This document shows, piece by piece, positions 8,025-18,224 of a stretch of DNA of 64,000 bases. The stretch comes from Nostoc sp. UHCC 0926. GTDB taxonomy: Bacteria; Cyanobacteriota; Cyanobacteriia; Cyanobacteriales; Nostocaceae. The DNA is taken from NCBI RefSeq assembly GCF_028623165.1, contig NZ_CP117768.1, forward strand, positions 5,832,001 to 5,896,000. Reading direction: 5' to 3'. A program made the translations under genes and the position numbers. The notes beneath the pieces were generated by a model that saw nothing but the letters and a program-made list of their open reading frames with translations, did no database searches and had not been told where the DNA came from. Position 1 is the first letter of the stretch; each line of letters begins with the position of its first letter.

Positions 8025-11000
8025 CTATTTTTTCTTCAATTTTGGAGTTAAATGCTCTGGAATGTTCTCTAATTGAATTGCATTACATCCAAATTTATAA
8101 GCTATTTCAATTGACTTCCCTGCTCCAAGAGCATCATAGAATCCTGTAGCAAACTTGATCGCGGCAGTATCTCCCACTGAATCACTCATACCAATTACAT
8201 AATTAATATGCTGGACAATTGCGTTTGCTTGCACCTCAGAAAGGCAAGCATTCAGAAGAACACATTCTACGTCTTCAGCAAACAGTTCAAATAAACTTGC
8301 GAGAGCCTCTGTACTCACTAGTTTTGATTTACCTTCTTCGTCTTCTATCACTAGTCCTTCATCTCCAGCTCCATGTCCGCAGAAATGGACAATCTGTGGT
8401 CGAGTATCTAATAAAGCTCTACGTATATCATCAGTCCTAATAGCCCCTCTCTTCTCTAATCTGAATTGGTCACGCTTCTGAGATCGACGTAATCCCTCAT
8501 CAATTTCACGCACCTCTTTATCCAAGCGTAATCTTGCCTCATCAACTGGGCTGGATGCCAAGATCAGAATTGTTTTCATGGTCTGTGATTCCTTTTTGCT
8601 AACAATCTGAAGAATCTGCTCTGGTTGAGGTGGTCGCCAATTTTTTCGCCGTTTAACGCTCTGAGCTTTCAGCAACGTTTTTTTAAGCCACGTTAATTCA
8701 GGAAACTCCTCAGCAATACGCTCAATCTCAATACACGCCTGAGATGTCCCAGTTTCCCTAAGTTGTGTCAAAATATTGTCCCTCAGACGAGCAAGGCTCT
8801 CTCTATTGTCCGTATTGTGAGCAAGAACCTCATTGCTGTGATCAGGATCTTCAGCATGAGGATACTGCTGTACTAGCCAGATGTATAAATCAGCTAGCTG
8901 TTTTTGGGTCAGCTTCAAATGCAAACCATGCGAGTAGCGGTAAGCAACTGCTTCAAATACTTCTCGCCCAAAGTCTGTATTTTGGTGGATAGCCGACCAA
9001 ATAACCGCCCAGCTAATAGGTTCTGCACATTCGACTAATACCTTACCTGCAACTACAGTTTTCTGGTGTGCTTCTTCTTCTAAAGGTAGAGGAATAGAAA
9101 CAAGGGATTTAGCAAACTCTCTAGCTCCAATCGATTCACGCTTTAAAAGTTCTTCAAGTAACTGTCCTATACATTCAGGCTTAATTGTTGCATCCTTAGC
9201 CTTTTCTAAAAGAACAGCTTTGAAAGGCTCATTCCAGCATTTCTCAAATTTATTAAGAATAAAGATATAGCCATGTTCCTCATTCTCCTTATTAATAATG
9301 GACAGCAGTGTATTTAGGGTTTCAGAGGGAGCATTTATGTATGCACGCTTGACTAATTCCATATAGTAATGTTCTCGTTGGGTAGTGCTGCTATGAGGAA
9401 AGGCGACAATAACAGATGCCCACCGTTGCCATATCTCAGATGATATAGTGTCTAAAAATTCTGGGGTTTCTTGTAAAAGCAACTGTAAAGCTTTATAACC
9501 AGCTAAAGCTGGACGATCATACGTATTTGTCCCTATCCAGTCATAAACTACTTGATTATATTCTTGAATATACTTTTTAGCGCCGTTGATAATTCTTTCA
9601 CGAGTTTTTCTATCAGCTTCTTGCCATCCAGGAAGTTTTGTTAAATCTGATTCAAGCTCTTTTTCATAAAATTTACTATCTGGCTTAAGCAGCATCTCCA
9701 TATTTATTTGCCACCAAGCTAATAAATTTCCTGACTCTAGCTGCTCTAAAAATAGAAGTACTCGTTCTTTAGGTGGTGGATCTAGAATAGGTTTTTGTCT
9801 ACGAGCTATGCGTTCTTGCATCTCTTGATAGTCAGACCTCGACTTCTCAGCTTGCATTGAGTCCAAATCAATTATTGAAACATAATATGCAAATTCTTCA
9901 CGTAAGATATTATTAATCTGAGTAGCTGTAAGGATAGCATCTATCTGCTTCACATCTTGACGATTAAATTTCCACTGAATTAGGGCTGCCCAAATTCGCT
10001 CTTCTTGAGAATCAACATTTTGAAGGTTTCCGAGCATCCAAAAAACATCTTCTGTCGAAAGGATATTTTGTGTTAATGAATCTAATAAAAAATATATATT
10101 TTCTCCTGATTGGGAAACTGTTATAACTGCCTGCTCAATAAGCTTGCGCCGATTTTCAATATTATTAACAAGTGATAATTTAAATTGTGCTTGAATCTCA
10201 TTGTCGAAAGTCATGATTTTCTGGTCTTCTCTCCACTGTATTAGAGCGACTTTAGTAAAACTTTCTGCTATATCAGGTAAATCGAGATGTTCCCAAGCTT
10301 TTAACATTATCACATCTGCAAGTATTTCAAATGAATGTCCAAAGCACCTAATACCTTGCTTTTCGACCCACTTAAGAGCAACTAACAAATTACATGGCTG
10401 TAGTTTTGGTACGAGTTCAAAGTCAAGAAATACTCGATACGATCCTGTAAAGTTTCTCTTCTTAGGTGGAGTTAAGACATTAAACAATTCCTCTACTGGT
10501 AGATGATCTGACCAAATGGCTCTGAAAATATACCCTTTAAGTTGGTCATCCTCATCTTCTGGCATTTGACTAAAAATCAGAGACTTCAGCCCTAATCTTG
10601 CACTCGCATTACCAACTGTGCAGATTGCTTTTGCTGCACTAGCTCGGAGGTAAATTGATTGAGATGAATCAAGTGTTAGGTTTACCAACTCCTCCTGAAG
10701 TTCATCTACCTTACAAGCCTCAACAATGTCAATCGCTGCATTTCGTGCATCGATTGGCTTGCTTAAATCCTGAATATATGGAAGTAATTGTACAGCTAAC
10801 CCGGAATGTTTAAACTTCTCGTATGTGGGATAATTATCTCTATATGAATCAAATAGTTTTCCCTGCTCATACTGTTTTAATAAGTTATCAACTATTGCTG
10901 CTCGAAGATTTGCATCTGTAGGTATGTCGCTTCGCAACAATACATCAGGATCAGTCTTCATGATTTCCTGAAGTACGTCAGTCCTCATACTAGCTAGCCA

Positions 11001-12224
11001 TGCTGCTGTCTCATGAAGTTGTGGGATTAACTTACGTTCAGGATCTTCAGGTGAAACAATCAGTTTCATTACTTGATTCAAAGGTGTTTCGTGCTGAACT
11101 AAGTACCATGCTGCAAGAAATTCAGCATAGGTTTGGTGTGCCCATCCCATACGACTTAATTCACCACGAGATGAGAATAAACTAGTATCTAAAACTTCTT
11201 CAACAGCTTCTTCACTAATTTCAAACTCTCTACCGTCAACCCTTTCGGTTCCTTGGCATATCTTCTCAATAAGCACGTCATCAGCTGGAACATCGCTCTC
11301 AATACCAGTCCAGATAGCAGATTTATTACCAAAAATTGTGATAGCTGCAAGCCTAGCCGCAAGAATTAAACGTTGTTGTCGCTTAAGATTACCTTTTAAT
11401 TTCGATGAAATCCGGCTCTGATTCCGTTCTTCACAAAGCCAGAGACATCCTTCAAGATAAAGTTCATGCAACCTTTGATTAGGAGGAAATTTACCATCGT
11501 AACTACGATAAGTTTTAATCAGAAATTCTAATGTAATTGGTTTAATAGCCAAAGGTACAACATTTTTCCTGTTAATTTCTTCTAGAAATGCTTCAGGATT
11601 ATCGATGCCTTCAATCTTTGCGGCTTTACTCACATCTACACGCCGAAGTGGAGCTAGTTCATAAATTCCTACACTATCTTTACCCCAAATTTGCTTCAGT
11701 CCTTCTTCTAAGACTGGTTGCCAAACAGCCGTTCGGCAGGCAATACGAAGATGTAAACGCTGGATATGATTCTGATAAAGTTTGAACTCGTCAACTAGAA
11801 GCGTTGCTAATGTCTTTATTCGTAGCAAGCATTCATCAAGACTATCTAAAAAAATATGTAACTGATGAGTGCCTTTTAACCATTGAGTAAATTCTAGACT
11901 GTCAAATAATCTGCCAACCAGTCTGTCTTCACTTCCATAGGAACGGATATCTAACGGAAGTACCTGACCACCTTGTTTTTGAATTTCGCTAATAATTTCA
12001 TTTTTCTCTGCCTCTATAGTATGACTTTTGCCAATACCTGGCTCACCCAAGAGTGCTAAACATGGTAAGGCGGATATAGCCTCGAAGGTTACTAAATCTG
12101 GATTGTATATTTTTCCCCACTTCTCTTCTGGGTTGCACAGATAACCACCATCAGCTAGATTAATGCGACCTGACCGAGGACACCAGAACCGCTTCCATTC
12201 GTAATCCTGATTTAGCATTTTCAC
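8025..12224 (-). CDS. P-loop (NACHT/STAND-like) NTPase with C-terminal CHAT caspase-like domain
   Basis: A 1,399-residue single protein. Near the N-terminus is a P-loop NTPase: Walker A GEPGIGKSHT (60-69) and Walker B LHIFLDSLDE (122-131), followed by an LRIACR-type strand and a winged-helix-like stretch, as in NACHT/STAND ATPases. Residues of about 400-1190 are helical and repeat-like (probably HEAT/ARM-type) and would form the sensor. Residues 1216-1399 are a CHAT protease: the fused copy starts MKTILILASSPVDEARLRLD and holds the catalytic pair His1284 (VHFCGHG) and Cys1327 (LLNACLS). STAND proteins with protease effectors act in prokaryotic immunity by oligomerising on a phage trigger; that role is inferred here. 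No second subunit lies next to it. Repeat arrays of one family flank it on both sides. Confidence 0.88.
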   Translation of the reverse strand: MKMLNQDYEWKRFWCPRSGRINLADGGYLCNPEEKWGKIYNPDLVTFEAISALPCLALLGEPGIGKSHTIEAEKNEIISEIQKQGGQVLPLDIRSYGSEDRLVGRLFDSLEFTQWLKGTHQLHIFLDSLDECLLRIKTLATLLVDEFKLYQNHIQRLHLRIACRTAVWQPVLEEGLKQIWGKDSVGIYELAPLRRVDVSKAAKIEGIDNPEAFLEEINRKNVVPLAIKPITLEFLIKTYRSYDGKFPPNQRLHELYLEGCLWLCEERNQSRISSKLKGNLKRQQRLILAARLAAITIFGNKSAIWTGIESDVPADDVLIEKICQGTERVDGREFEISEEAVEEVLDTSLFSSRGELSRMGWAHQTYAEFLAAWYLVQHETPLNQVMKLIVSPEDPERKLIPQLHETAAWLASMRTDVLQEIMKTDPDVLLRSDIPTDANLRAAIVDNLLKQYEQGKLFDSYRDNYPTYEKFKHSGLAVQLLPYIQDLSKPIDARNAAIDIVEACKVDELQEELVNLTLDSSQSIYLRASAAKAICTVGNASARLGLKSLIFSQMPEDEDDQLKGYIFRAIWSDHLPVEELFNVLTPPKKRNFTGSYRVFLDFELVPKLQPCNLLVALKWVEKQGIRCFGHSFEILADVIMLKAWEHLDLPDIAESFTKVALIQWREDQKIMTFDNEIQAQFKLSLVNNIENRRKLIEQAVITVSQSGENIYFLLDSLTQNILSTEDVFWMLGNLQNVDSQEERIWAALIQWKFNRQDVKQIDAILTATQINNILREEFAYYVSIIDLDSMQAEKSRSDYQEMQERIARRQKPILDPPPKERVLLFLEQLESGNLLAWWQINMEMLLKPDSKFYEKELESDLTKLPGWQEADRKTRERIINGAKKYIQEYNQVVYDWIGTNTYDRPALAGYKALQLLLQETPEFLDTISSEIWQRWASVIVAFPHSSTTQREHYYMELVKRAYINAPSETLNTLLSIINKENEEHGYIFILNKFEKCWNEPFKAVLLEKAKDATIKPECIGQLLEELLKRESIGAREFAKSLVSIPLPLEEEAHQKTVVAGKVLVECAEPISWAVIWSAIHQNTDFGREVFEAVAYRYSHGLHLKLTQKQLADLYIWLVQQYPHAEDPDHSNEVLAHNTDNRESLARLRDNILTQLRETGTSQACIEIERIAEEFPELTWLKKTLLKAQSVKRRKNWRPPQPEQILQIVSKKESQTMKTILILASSPVDEARLRLDKEVREIDEGLRRSQKRDQFRLEKRGAIRTDDIRRALLDTRPQIVHFCGHGAGDEGLVIEDEEGKSKLVSTEALASLFELFAEDVECVLLNACLSEVQANAIVQHINYVIGMSDSVGDTAAIKFATGFYDALGAGKSIEIAYKFGCNAIQLENIPEHLTPKLKKK

Positions 12225-12324
12225 CGACTAGAGGCTGAAAACATTTTTACTATGTTAACCTCACTAACCCTTAATGATGCCCCTTCACAGACGAGTTTTC
12301 GAGATAAATCTTTCTGCGATCGCC

Positions 12325-12597
12325 TTCAAAATCTCAACTTTCAACCTTTGAACTCGGAAGTTGCACCTTTTTACTCGAACGTTGAGCCTCTGAACTCGGA
12401 AGTTGAACCTTTTTGCTCGAACGTTGAGCCTTTGAACTCGGAAGTTGAACCTTTTTGCTCGAACGTTGAGCCTTTGAACTCGGAAGTTGAACCTTTTTGC
12501 TCGAACGTTGAGCCTCTGAACTCGGAACTTCGACCTTTTTGCTCGAATGTTGAGCTTCTGAGGTTGAAACTTGAGGGTTTGAGGTTGGATGATGAGG
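12325..12597 (+). repeat. 21-bp tandem repeat array A2
   Basis: Thirteen 21-bp units in strict phase and in the same orientation as array A1. Two types alternate, with cores TGCTCGAACGTTGAGC and TGAACTCGGAAGTTGAAC, and the array ends in GGTTGGATGATG, as A1 does. It begins about 100 bases upstream of the start of the P-loop/CHAT gene. Open frames exist through it on both strands purely because of the period. Confidence 0.9.
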
Positions 12598-12640
12598 GTT
12601 AGAAGGCGATCGCTTCTTCTACTCAAACCTGTCAACAATA

Positions 12641-14275
12641 TTACAACTCTCCCTGAATAACACGGGCAATGCTACAGGTGTGGGAGAGAATACGACTCAT
12701 CGCATTAATCATCTCCAAATGAATGGAGCTGGCATTAAGACTCACAGAATCTCCTGAACTGAGATGCTGGTGATGCCTTAGATAAATTTCCCGCTTAATT
12801 TGGTTGAGTGACTGCCGCTGCGCCAAAACTTCACCTGCGATCGTTGGATCTTGTGCAGCCAGCCCTGTCAGTGTTTTTTGCAGCAGTGCCAGCACATCAC
12901 CGTGGTAAGCAACAATGTCGTTCCACTCTTGCTGAGAAAAAGCAATTTGTTTGCGTCGTTTGCGTCGAGCTAATCGCATGAGTTGTCGGTCGATGATGTC
13001 GCCAATTGCCTCTAACTCCGTACTGATATAAAGCAATGTCAACTCCCGTTGCGACTGTTCCTCCGTCAGTAATTCATCGTTGAGTTGAATTAGGTAATGC
13101 TTGATAGCAGTTTCCAAATCGTCAAGCTGGTTATCAAGTGCCCCAATCTGTTTAGGCAAATCTTTCACCCCGTCTTCAAACGCCTGAATACTAAGCTGTA
13201 GCATCTCTGTTGCCAAATCCGCCATCCGCAGAATTTCGCGCATTGCTTGACCGAGTGCGACGGCAGGTAATGTCAACGCATTGGGATCAAGATAGCGCAC
13301 ACTCAGTTTCTTTTCTGCTTCAGGTTCTGGTAGCAGTCTGGTAGCGAAGTCTGCAAGTGAATTTGCTAATGGTACAAAAACGATCGCCAGGATCAAGTTG
13401 AATCCCAGGTGTGCCAATGCTACTTGTGTTGATGGATTGGGCAACAGACGAGTCAATAACACCGCCAAGGGATTCAGCAATGCCAACGCCAATACTCCCC
13501 CAGCCAGCCTCGTGCCAACATAAATGAATCCTAGTCGGCGGGCAACGACGCTGCCTCGGTTCAATGCAGTGAGTAACGGCATGAGTGTTGTGCCAATATT
13601 GGCACCTAGTGTTACTGCCAGAGCAGCTTCCAGTGGGAGGGCATGTGCCCCAGCTAGTACCATTACAATTCCAATCACCGCGATGCTGGAGACAAACACT
13701 GCTGCCAGCAGCACCCCCAGTAGGATCAACACCAGGGGAGACTGAGAGAGTACCTGCATAATGTCATTCGTAATCGAACTATCGGCAATGGGGGCACTAC
13801 TGGCGTCAATCATCGCCAAACCCTGCAACACCAATCCAAAACTGAATACGCCACGCCCAAGATCCCGCACAGCCTTGCGTCGGGTCAACAAAGCAAATGC
13901 TGCCGCTAAACCCAGAAACTCTTGTGCATAGTCAGTGATGTGGAAAGCCAGCAGTTGCACTACCAATGTAGAGCCAACCGCAGCTCCCTGTAGCATGATC
14001 ACTGCCGTTGCTAATGGCACCAACTGGGCGCTGACTAGTCCCACCATCACTGAGGCAGTTGCTGTGGAGCTTTGGGTTAGCATGGTTACGATCATACCTG
14101 ACACAAAAGCTGCAATTGGACGCTTCGCCAGCGTGATCATGGCAAGCCGCAGACGTGAACCCAATGCCCGCTCCATTGCATCGGTAACTTGTTTTACACC
14201 ATAGAGAAGCAGCGTGGAACCCCCAATTAACAGTATCAGGATTTGTGTAGGGTCGTGAGTCTTGAGCATCAGCAC
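12641..14275 (-). CDS. Na/Pi cotransporter family protein with PhoU-like tail
   Basis: A 544-residue membrane protein. Residues 10-315 carry the two inverted Na/Pi-cotransporter repeats: GMIVTMLTQSSTATASVMVG with the hallmark QSSTATA, and GANIGTTLMPLLTALN in the second half, within eight or more hydrophobic segments. Residues 340-540 are a soluble helical PhoU-like domain (MREILRMADLATEM, ELEAIGDIIDRQL). Related proteins (NptA/YjbB type) move phosphate, probably outward or Na-coupled; the direction cannot be told. It is a single gene. The first ATG is at 14275, with a second ATG two codons in. Confidence 0.9.
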   Translation of the reverse strand: MLMLKTHDPTQILILLIGGSTLLLYGVKQVTDAMERALGSRLRLAMITLAKRPIAAFVSGMIVTMLTQSSTATASVMVGLVSAQLVPLATAVIMLQGAAVGSTLVVQLLAFHITDYAQEFLGLAAAFALLTRRKAVRDLGRGVFSFGLVLQGLAMIDASSAPIADSSITNDIMQVLSQSPLVLILLGVLLAAVFVSSIAVIGIVMVLAGAHALPLEAALAVTLGANIGTTLMPLLTALNRGSVVARRLGFIYVGTRLAGGVLALALLNPLAVLLTRLLPNPSTQVALAHLGFNLILAIVFVPLANSLADFATRLLPEPEAEKKLSVRYLDPNALTLPAVALGQAMREILRMADLATEMLQLSIQAFEDGVKDLPKQIGALDNQLDDLETAIKHYLIQLNDELLTEEQSQRELTLLYISTELEAIGDIIDRQLMRLARRKRRKQIAFSQQEWNDIVAYHGDVLALLQKTLTGLAAQDPTIAGEVLAQRQSLNQIKREIYLRHHQHLSSGDSVSLNASSIHLEMINAMSRILSHTCSIARVIQGEL

Positions 14276-14955
14276 ACTTACCTTACTAAGGTTTTAAAAA
14301 ACACTTAGGTCAAAAGACTTACCGTATTTTAATAGTAATTTAGGAAGAAGTTAAAATCAGGTTAAATAAACATCGTACGGTGTATTCAAGAAATACCCAA
14401 AATACAGAATTCTAATGAAATAGGATAAGTCTTTTCAAGGTGGGTAAAAATATTGGTCAATCAATCCCTTTTTAACCTCTTACCTCTGTGTTATCTGCAT
14501 CTGGAGTGGTTAGATAAATTACTTTTAAACTGTAGAGGCACAGAGAAAACTCGGAGCGGCGGCTTCTGCTGTTGGCGCAGCCCGCCGCAGGCATCGCAAT
14601 CCCGATTGACAAACCGGGGTTTAATTTCCTCGTGACTCTTGTCAAACAATTTTGGATTTTGGATTTTGGATTTTGGATTAACCCCGTGCCTCTTGGGTAC
14701 GGGGCTTGAAGATTTTAGATTGACGATTTTGAATTTATTCCGCCCACCAGGGGCGGGGCATGAACCGAAGTAATTCTTGGTTTTTTAATCTAAAATCTAA
14801 AATCTAAAATCTAAAATTCGTAGTCAATTCACTCCCCATTACCCCTTATCCCTAAAGAGACCTTCCCCATTTACAGAATAAATTTATCGCCAGAATGATG
14901 CTCATTGGTACCACTAGCATCTAAGCTAGTACGGGTGAACTATATCCAGTATGGA
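14276..14955. other. Intergenic with heptamer repeats and hairpins
   Basis: Gap of 680 bases between divergent genes. It holds two 7-bp tandem runs: ATTTTGG repeated about four times at 14649-14678 and AAATCTA repeated about four times at 14786-14817. These are typical short tandemly repeated repetitive (STRR) sequences of heterocystous cyanobacteria. Between them are GC-rich hairpins (CCCCGT..ACGGGG near 14684). A palindromic dispersed repeat (GCGCAGCCCGCCGCAGGCATC) lies at about 14574-14595. The promoters for both flanking genes must be in this gap. Confidence 0.6.
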
Positions 14956-16401
14956 ATGTCTGACTTAATTCTGTTTTGGCATCGGCGCGATTTACGCATT
15001 TCTGACAATACGGGACTAGCTGCGGCAAAACAGCAGAGTCCGAAAGTGGTGGGCGTGTTTTGCCTTGATCCGCATATTCTGGAACGGGATGATGTTGCTC
15101 CTGCCAGAGTAACTTATATGATTGGGTGTTTGCAGAAACTCCAAGAGCGATATGCTAAAGTTGGTAGCCAGTTATTAATACTCCACGCCAATCCTGTACA
15201 AGCGATACCAGCTTTAGCAGAGGCTTTAACAGCCAAAGCTGTTTTTTGGAATTGGGATGTAGAACCTTATTCGCAAGAACGCGATCGCACCGTTATAAAT
15301 GCCCTCAAAGAAAAAGGTATTCAGTTTCTTAATCAAAACTGGGATCAAATCCTCAACTCCCCAGATGAGTTACGCACGGGTGGTAACAGTCCTTACACGG
15401 TTTACACCCCCTTCTGGAAAAATTGGATTAGCAAACCGAAGGCTCAACCAGTAGAAACACTGCAAAATGTTGAGGGGTTAACGGCAGCTGAACAGGAAAT
15501 TGCAAAACTTGCAGGAGCGTTGACATTACCTTCAGCGAAAGATTTAGGATTTATTTGGGATGGAGAATTGATTATTTCACCCGGAGAGGCGGCCGCGCAA
15601 GAACGGCTAGAGGAATTTACTGCTAAAGCTATTACTGAATACCAAGAACAGCGAAATTTTCCGGCAGTGGACGGAACATCGCAACTGAGTGCAGCTTTGA
15701 AATTTGGCGTAATTGGCATTCGCACCGTTTGGCAAGCCACCATAGAAGCACAAGAAAATAGCCGCAGTGAGGAAACAGCAGTTAATATTCGCACATGGCA
15801 ACAGGAATTAGCTTGGCGAGAGTTTTATCAACATGCAATGTATAACTTTCCCGAATTAGCTGATGGTGCTTTCCGTGACACCTTCAAAAACTTTCCTTGG
15901 GAAACTAACGAAGAATATTTCCAAGCTTGGTGTGAGGGGAGAACTGGCTACCCGATTGTAGATGCAGCAATGCGTCAGTTAAACGAAAGCGGCTGGATGC
16001 ACAACCGCTGTCGGATGATTGTTGCCAGTTTCCTCACCAAAGACTTGCTAATTAATCCCCAATTGGGAGAAAAATATTTTATGCAAAAGTTGATTGACGG
16101 AGATTTATCTGCCAATAATGGCGGTTGGCAATGGAGTGCTTCTAGCGGCATGGACCCCAAACCTGTGCGGATTTTCAACCCAGCCAGTCAAACACAAAAA
16201 TTCGATCCAGAAGGGGAATATATTCGGCAATGGGTATCAGAATTGCGGTCTGTAGATCCAGAATATTTAGTTACTGGTAAAATTCCACCTTTAGAACGTC
16301 ATGCTGTTGGCTATCCTGATCCAATTGTGGATCACAAAATCCAACAACAGCAGTTTAAACAGCGTTATCAACAGCAAAAAACTGTTAGTAGAGGTGAGTA
16401 A
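14956..16401 (+). CDS. phr: Deoxyribodipyrimidine photolyase (class I CPD)
   Basis: A DNA-repair flavoenzyme that splits cyclobutane pyrimidine dimers using blue light. The N-terminal alpha/beta antenna domain starts LILFWHRRDLRISDNTGLA; the C-terminal FAD domain shows WQQELAWREFYQH, GRTGYPIVDAAMRQL, GWMHNRCRMI and NNGGWQWSASSGMDPKPVRI, the conserved FAD and lesion-binding blocks of class I photolyases. I start at ATG 14956 (MSDLILFW), the usual family start, rather than the TTG at 14905, whose 17 extra codons have no family match. Product length is about 481, normal. It is probably of the 8-HDF antenna type known from cyanobacteria, but the antenna cannot be proved from sequence. Confidence 0.95.
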   Translation: MSDLILFWHRRDLRISDNTGLAAAKQQSPKVVGVFCLDPHILERDDVAPARVTYMIGCLQKLQERYAKVGSQLLILHANPVQAIPALAEALTAKAVFWNWDVEPYSQERDRTVINALKEKGIQFLNQNWDQILNSPDELRTGGNSPYTVYTPFWKNWISKPKAQPVETLQNVEGLTAAEQEIAKLAGALTLPSAKDLGFIWDGELIISPGEAAAQERLEEFTAKAITEYQEQRNFPAVDGTSQLSAALKFGVIGIRTVWQATIEAQENSRSEETAVNIRTWQQELAWREFYQHAMYNFPELADGAFRDTFKNFPWETNEEYFQAWCEGRTGYPIVDAAMRQLNESGWMHNRCRMIVASFLTKDLLINPQLGEKYFMQKLIDGDLSANNGGWQWSASSGMDPKPVRIFNPASQTQKFDPEGEYIRQWVSELRSVDPEYLVTGKIPPLERHAVGYPDPIVDHKIQQQQFKQRYQQQKTVSRGE

Positions 16402-16588
16402 AATGGTTAGTTTTTTAATAGACATAACCGAAAATGAAGTAGGCACAATTCATGAATTGTGCTTACTAAGGATTCTGGGCGACGCATAATTAATTTATGG
16501 AAATGTCTAATATTTAGTTAAGGCTGATATGGTATCATAATACGAATCTTGCTACGTTCCATCTTAGCTTGCTGCTCTTTCACTACAA

Positions 16589-18130
16589 ATGGATTTCAAA
16601 AGTTTTTCTGAGCTACGTGAGTTTATTCGCTGCTACAACTCAACATCTATTCTAGAGATTGGAGCAAATAAATGCTGGCAAAAGTGGGAAACGAAATATT
16701 CAGTTCCTTTAGATTGGGTGCTTAGTAATACTGAACGCAATTATGCTGTCCGACTCATGTTACTAGCTAGTGCAGGTAATCCTCATCGGCATCGGGATAT
16801 TAGTGTTGAGACGTTTGACAGCTTAATTAATGCTTACCATAGTTGGGAACATCATACCATTTCAGATAAACGTATTCTTGATAAAGAAGCAGAAGCCCTA
16901 TTAAGTTATATTCAAAAATGGGAAATTGATAATGAGAAAATAGTGCGTAATTGGTCGTTCAAATTGAGTAATATTTGAGATTTAGAAGTAATTCGCACTC
17001 ATGTAACTGGTTTATTCTTACAAAGGCTAGTAGCTTTTCAATATGCAGGTTTTGGATACCCAGTTGCTCGCATCCATCGAACTATTAAATTTATTGAGTT
17101 ACTGGAAAAACATTCCGATCAAAAATTTTTCGATGATTTTTTAAAGCGCACAAAACTAAGTCCAATAAATTACTTCAAACAAATTATAGGTTGCTTAATG
17201 GTGTTTGGCAATTTTTATAATAGAAAAGGATTTTGGGATTTTTCTGAATTTCTTGATATAGACGATGAAGTTCAAAAACACGGTATTAACCCAGAAAATA
17301 TAAAAATATTTGTTAAGCAAAATAGTGAGCTTTTTTCCTCGGAAGCTGATAATTCCTTTCGGAATAGAATTAATCAAACACTTAATAGTGTTCCTGATTA
17401 TTATCAACCTCTATTTTATAATTATTTTTTAGAAGTTCCTTTTATTAAATTGAATAATGAAAGATTCTGTTCGCCAGATCCCTTTTCTTTTTCTGAATCT
17501 TGTTGGAATCAGATTAGAGGTCTTGTTTTCGAGGATAGTACTAGGAAAAGGTTAGAAGGATTATTAAGTCGCTCATTCGAGGATTATCTTGAAAATACAC
17601 TTCTTCCTTTTATTATTCCTAATTCTTTTAAAAGAATTCCTGAAGTCAAAAATTCTACCTCTAGCAAAGATAAGCGTGCTGATTTTCTCATTGAAACTTC
17701 AAGTTCATATATCGTATTAGAATGCAAAAGTAGTATTATGTCTGCCGATACAAGCGCCTATTTTCATGCTGATAAACTTGCTGATGTTTGGTGTCGAATT
17801 CATTCTGCATTCGAGCAAATTGGCAACACAGTAAAAGCTTTAAATCTTCACGACAAGCCAGTGATTCCTCTTATTTTGACTTTTTATGACAGTATTGCTG
17901 CATCTACAGTATTTGAGGAGATGGTAAAGCAAACTGACTATTGCTCTCGTATGGGGTTGAATATACCGCCAATTGTGCATTCTCTACATGAATTTGAACA
18001 TTGGATTTCCGAGAGAAGTCTTAATAATTGGGCAGAATCAATTCTTTCAAAACAAAATGCTTCTTCTCCTATACAACGTGATAATGAAGGACATAATTAT
18101 GGACACTTAAACAATATTTCAATTATTTAA
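16589..18130 (+). pseudogene. Hypothetical protein with PD-(D/E)XK-like motif, interrupted by one TGA
   Basis: A frame of about 513 codons, unbroken except for a single TGA at 16976-16978 (codon 130). Both sides are in the same frame and the protein-like sequence continues directly after the stop (DLEVIRTHVTGLFLQRLVAF..), well before the next ATG at 17198. I do not recognise a family over the full length. Near residues 360-380 RADFLIETSSSYIVLECKSS has the D...ExK arrangement of PD-(D/E)XK nucleases. The gene is more AT-rich than its neighbours, which fits acquired DNA. Either it is a fresh pseudogene, or the 129-residue and 310-residue parts are made separately; sequencing error is also possible. 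Confidence 0.75.
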
Positions 18131-18224
18131 AATTTATCTAAAATAACCCAGATGAGGTAATGTTTTATCATAAATTTTCAATTCAGCCTGTTGGAGTTCA
18201 ACGAGTTACAACGCTAACATGACA

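Noticed and set aside
17198..18130. 310-residue protein as an independent gene
   Set aside because: The same frame stays protein-like for 73 codons upstream, back to the TGA at 16976, and beyond it to 16589; no ribosome site was seen at 17198.
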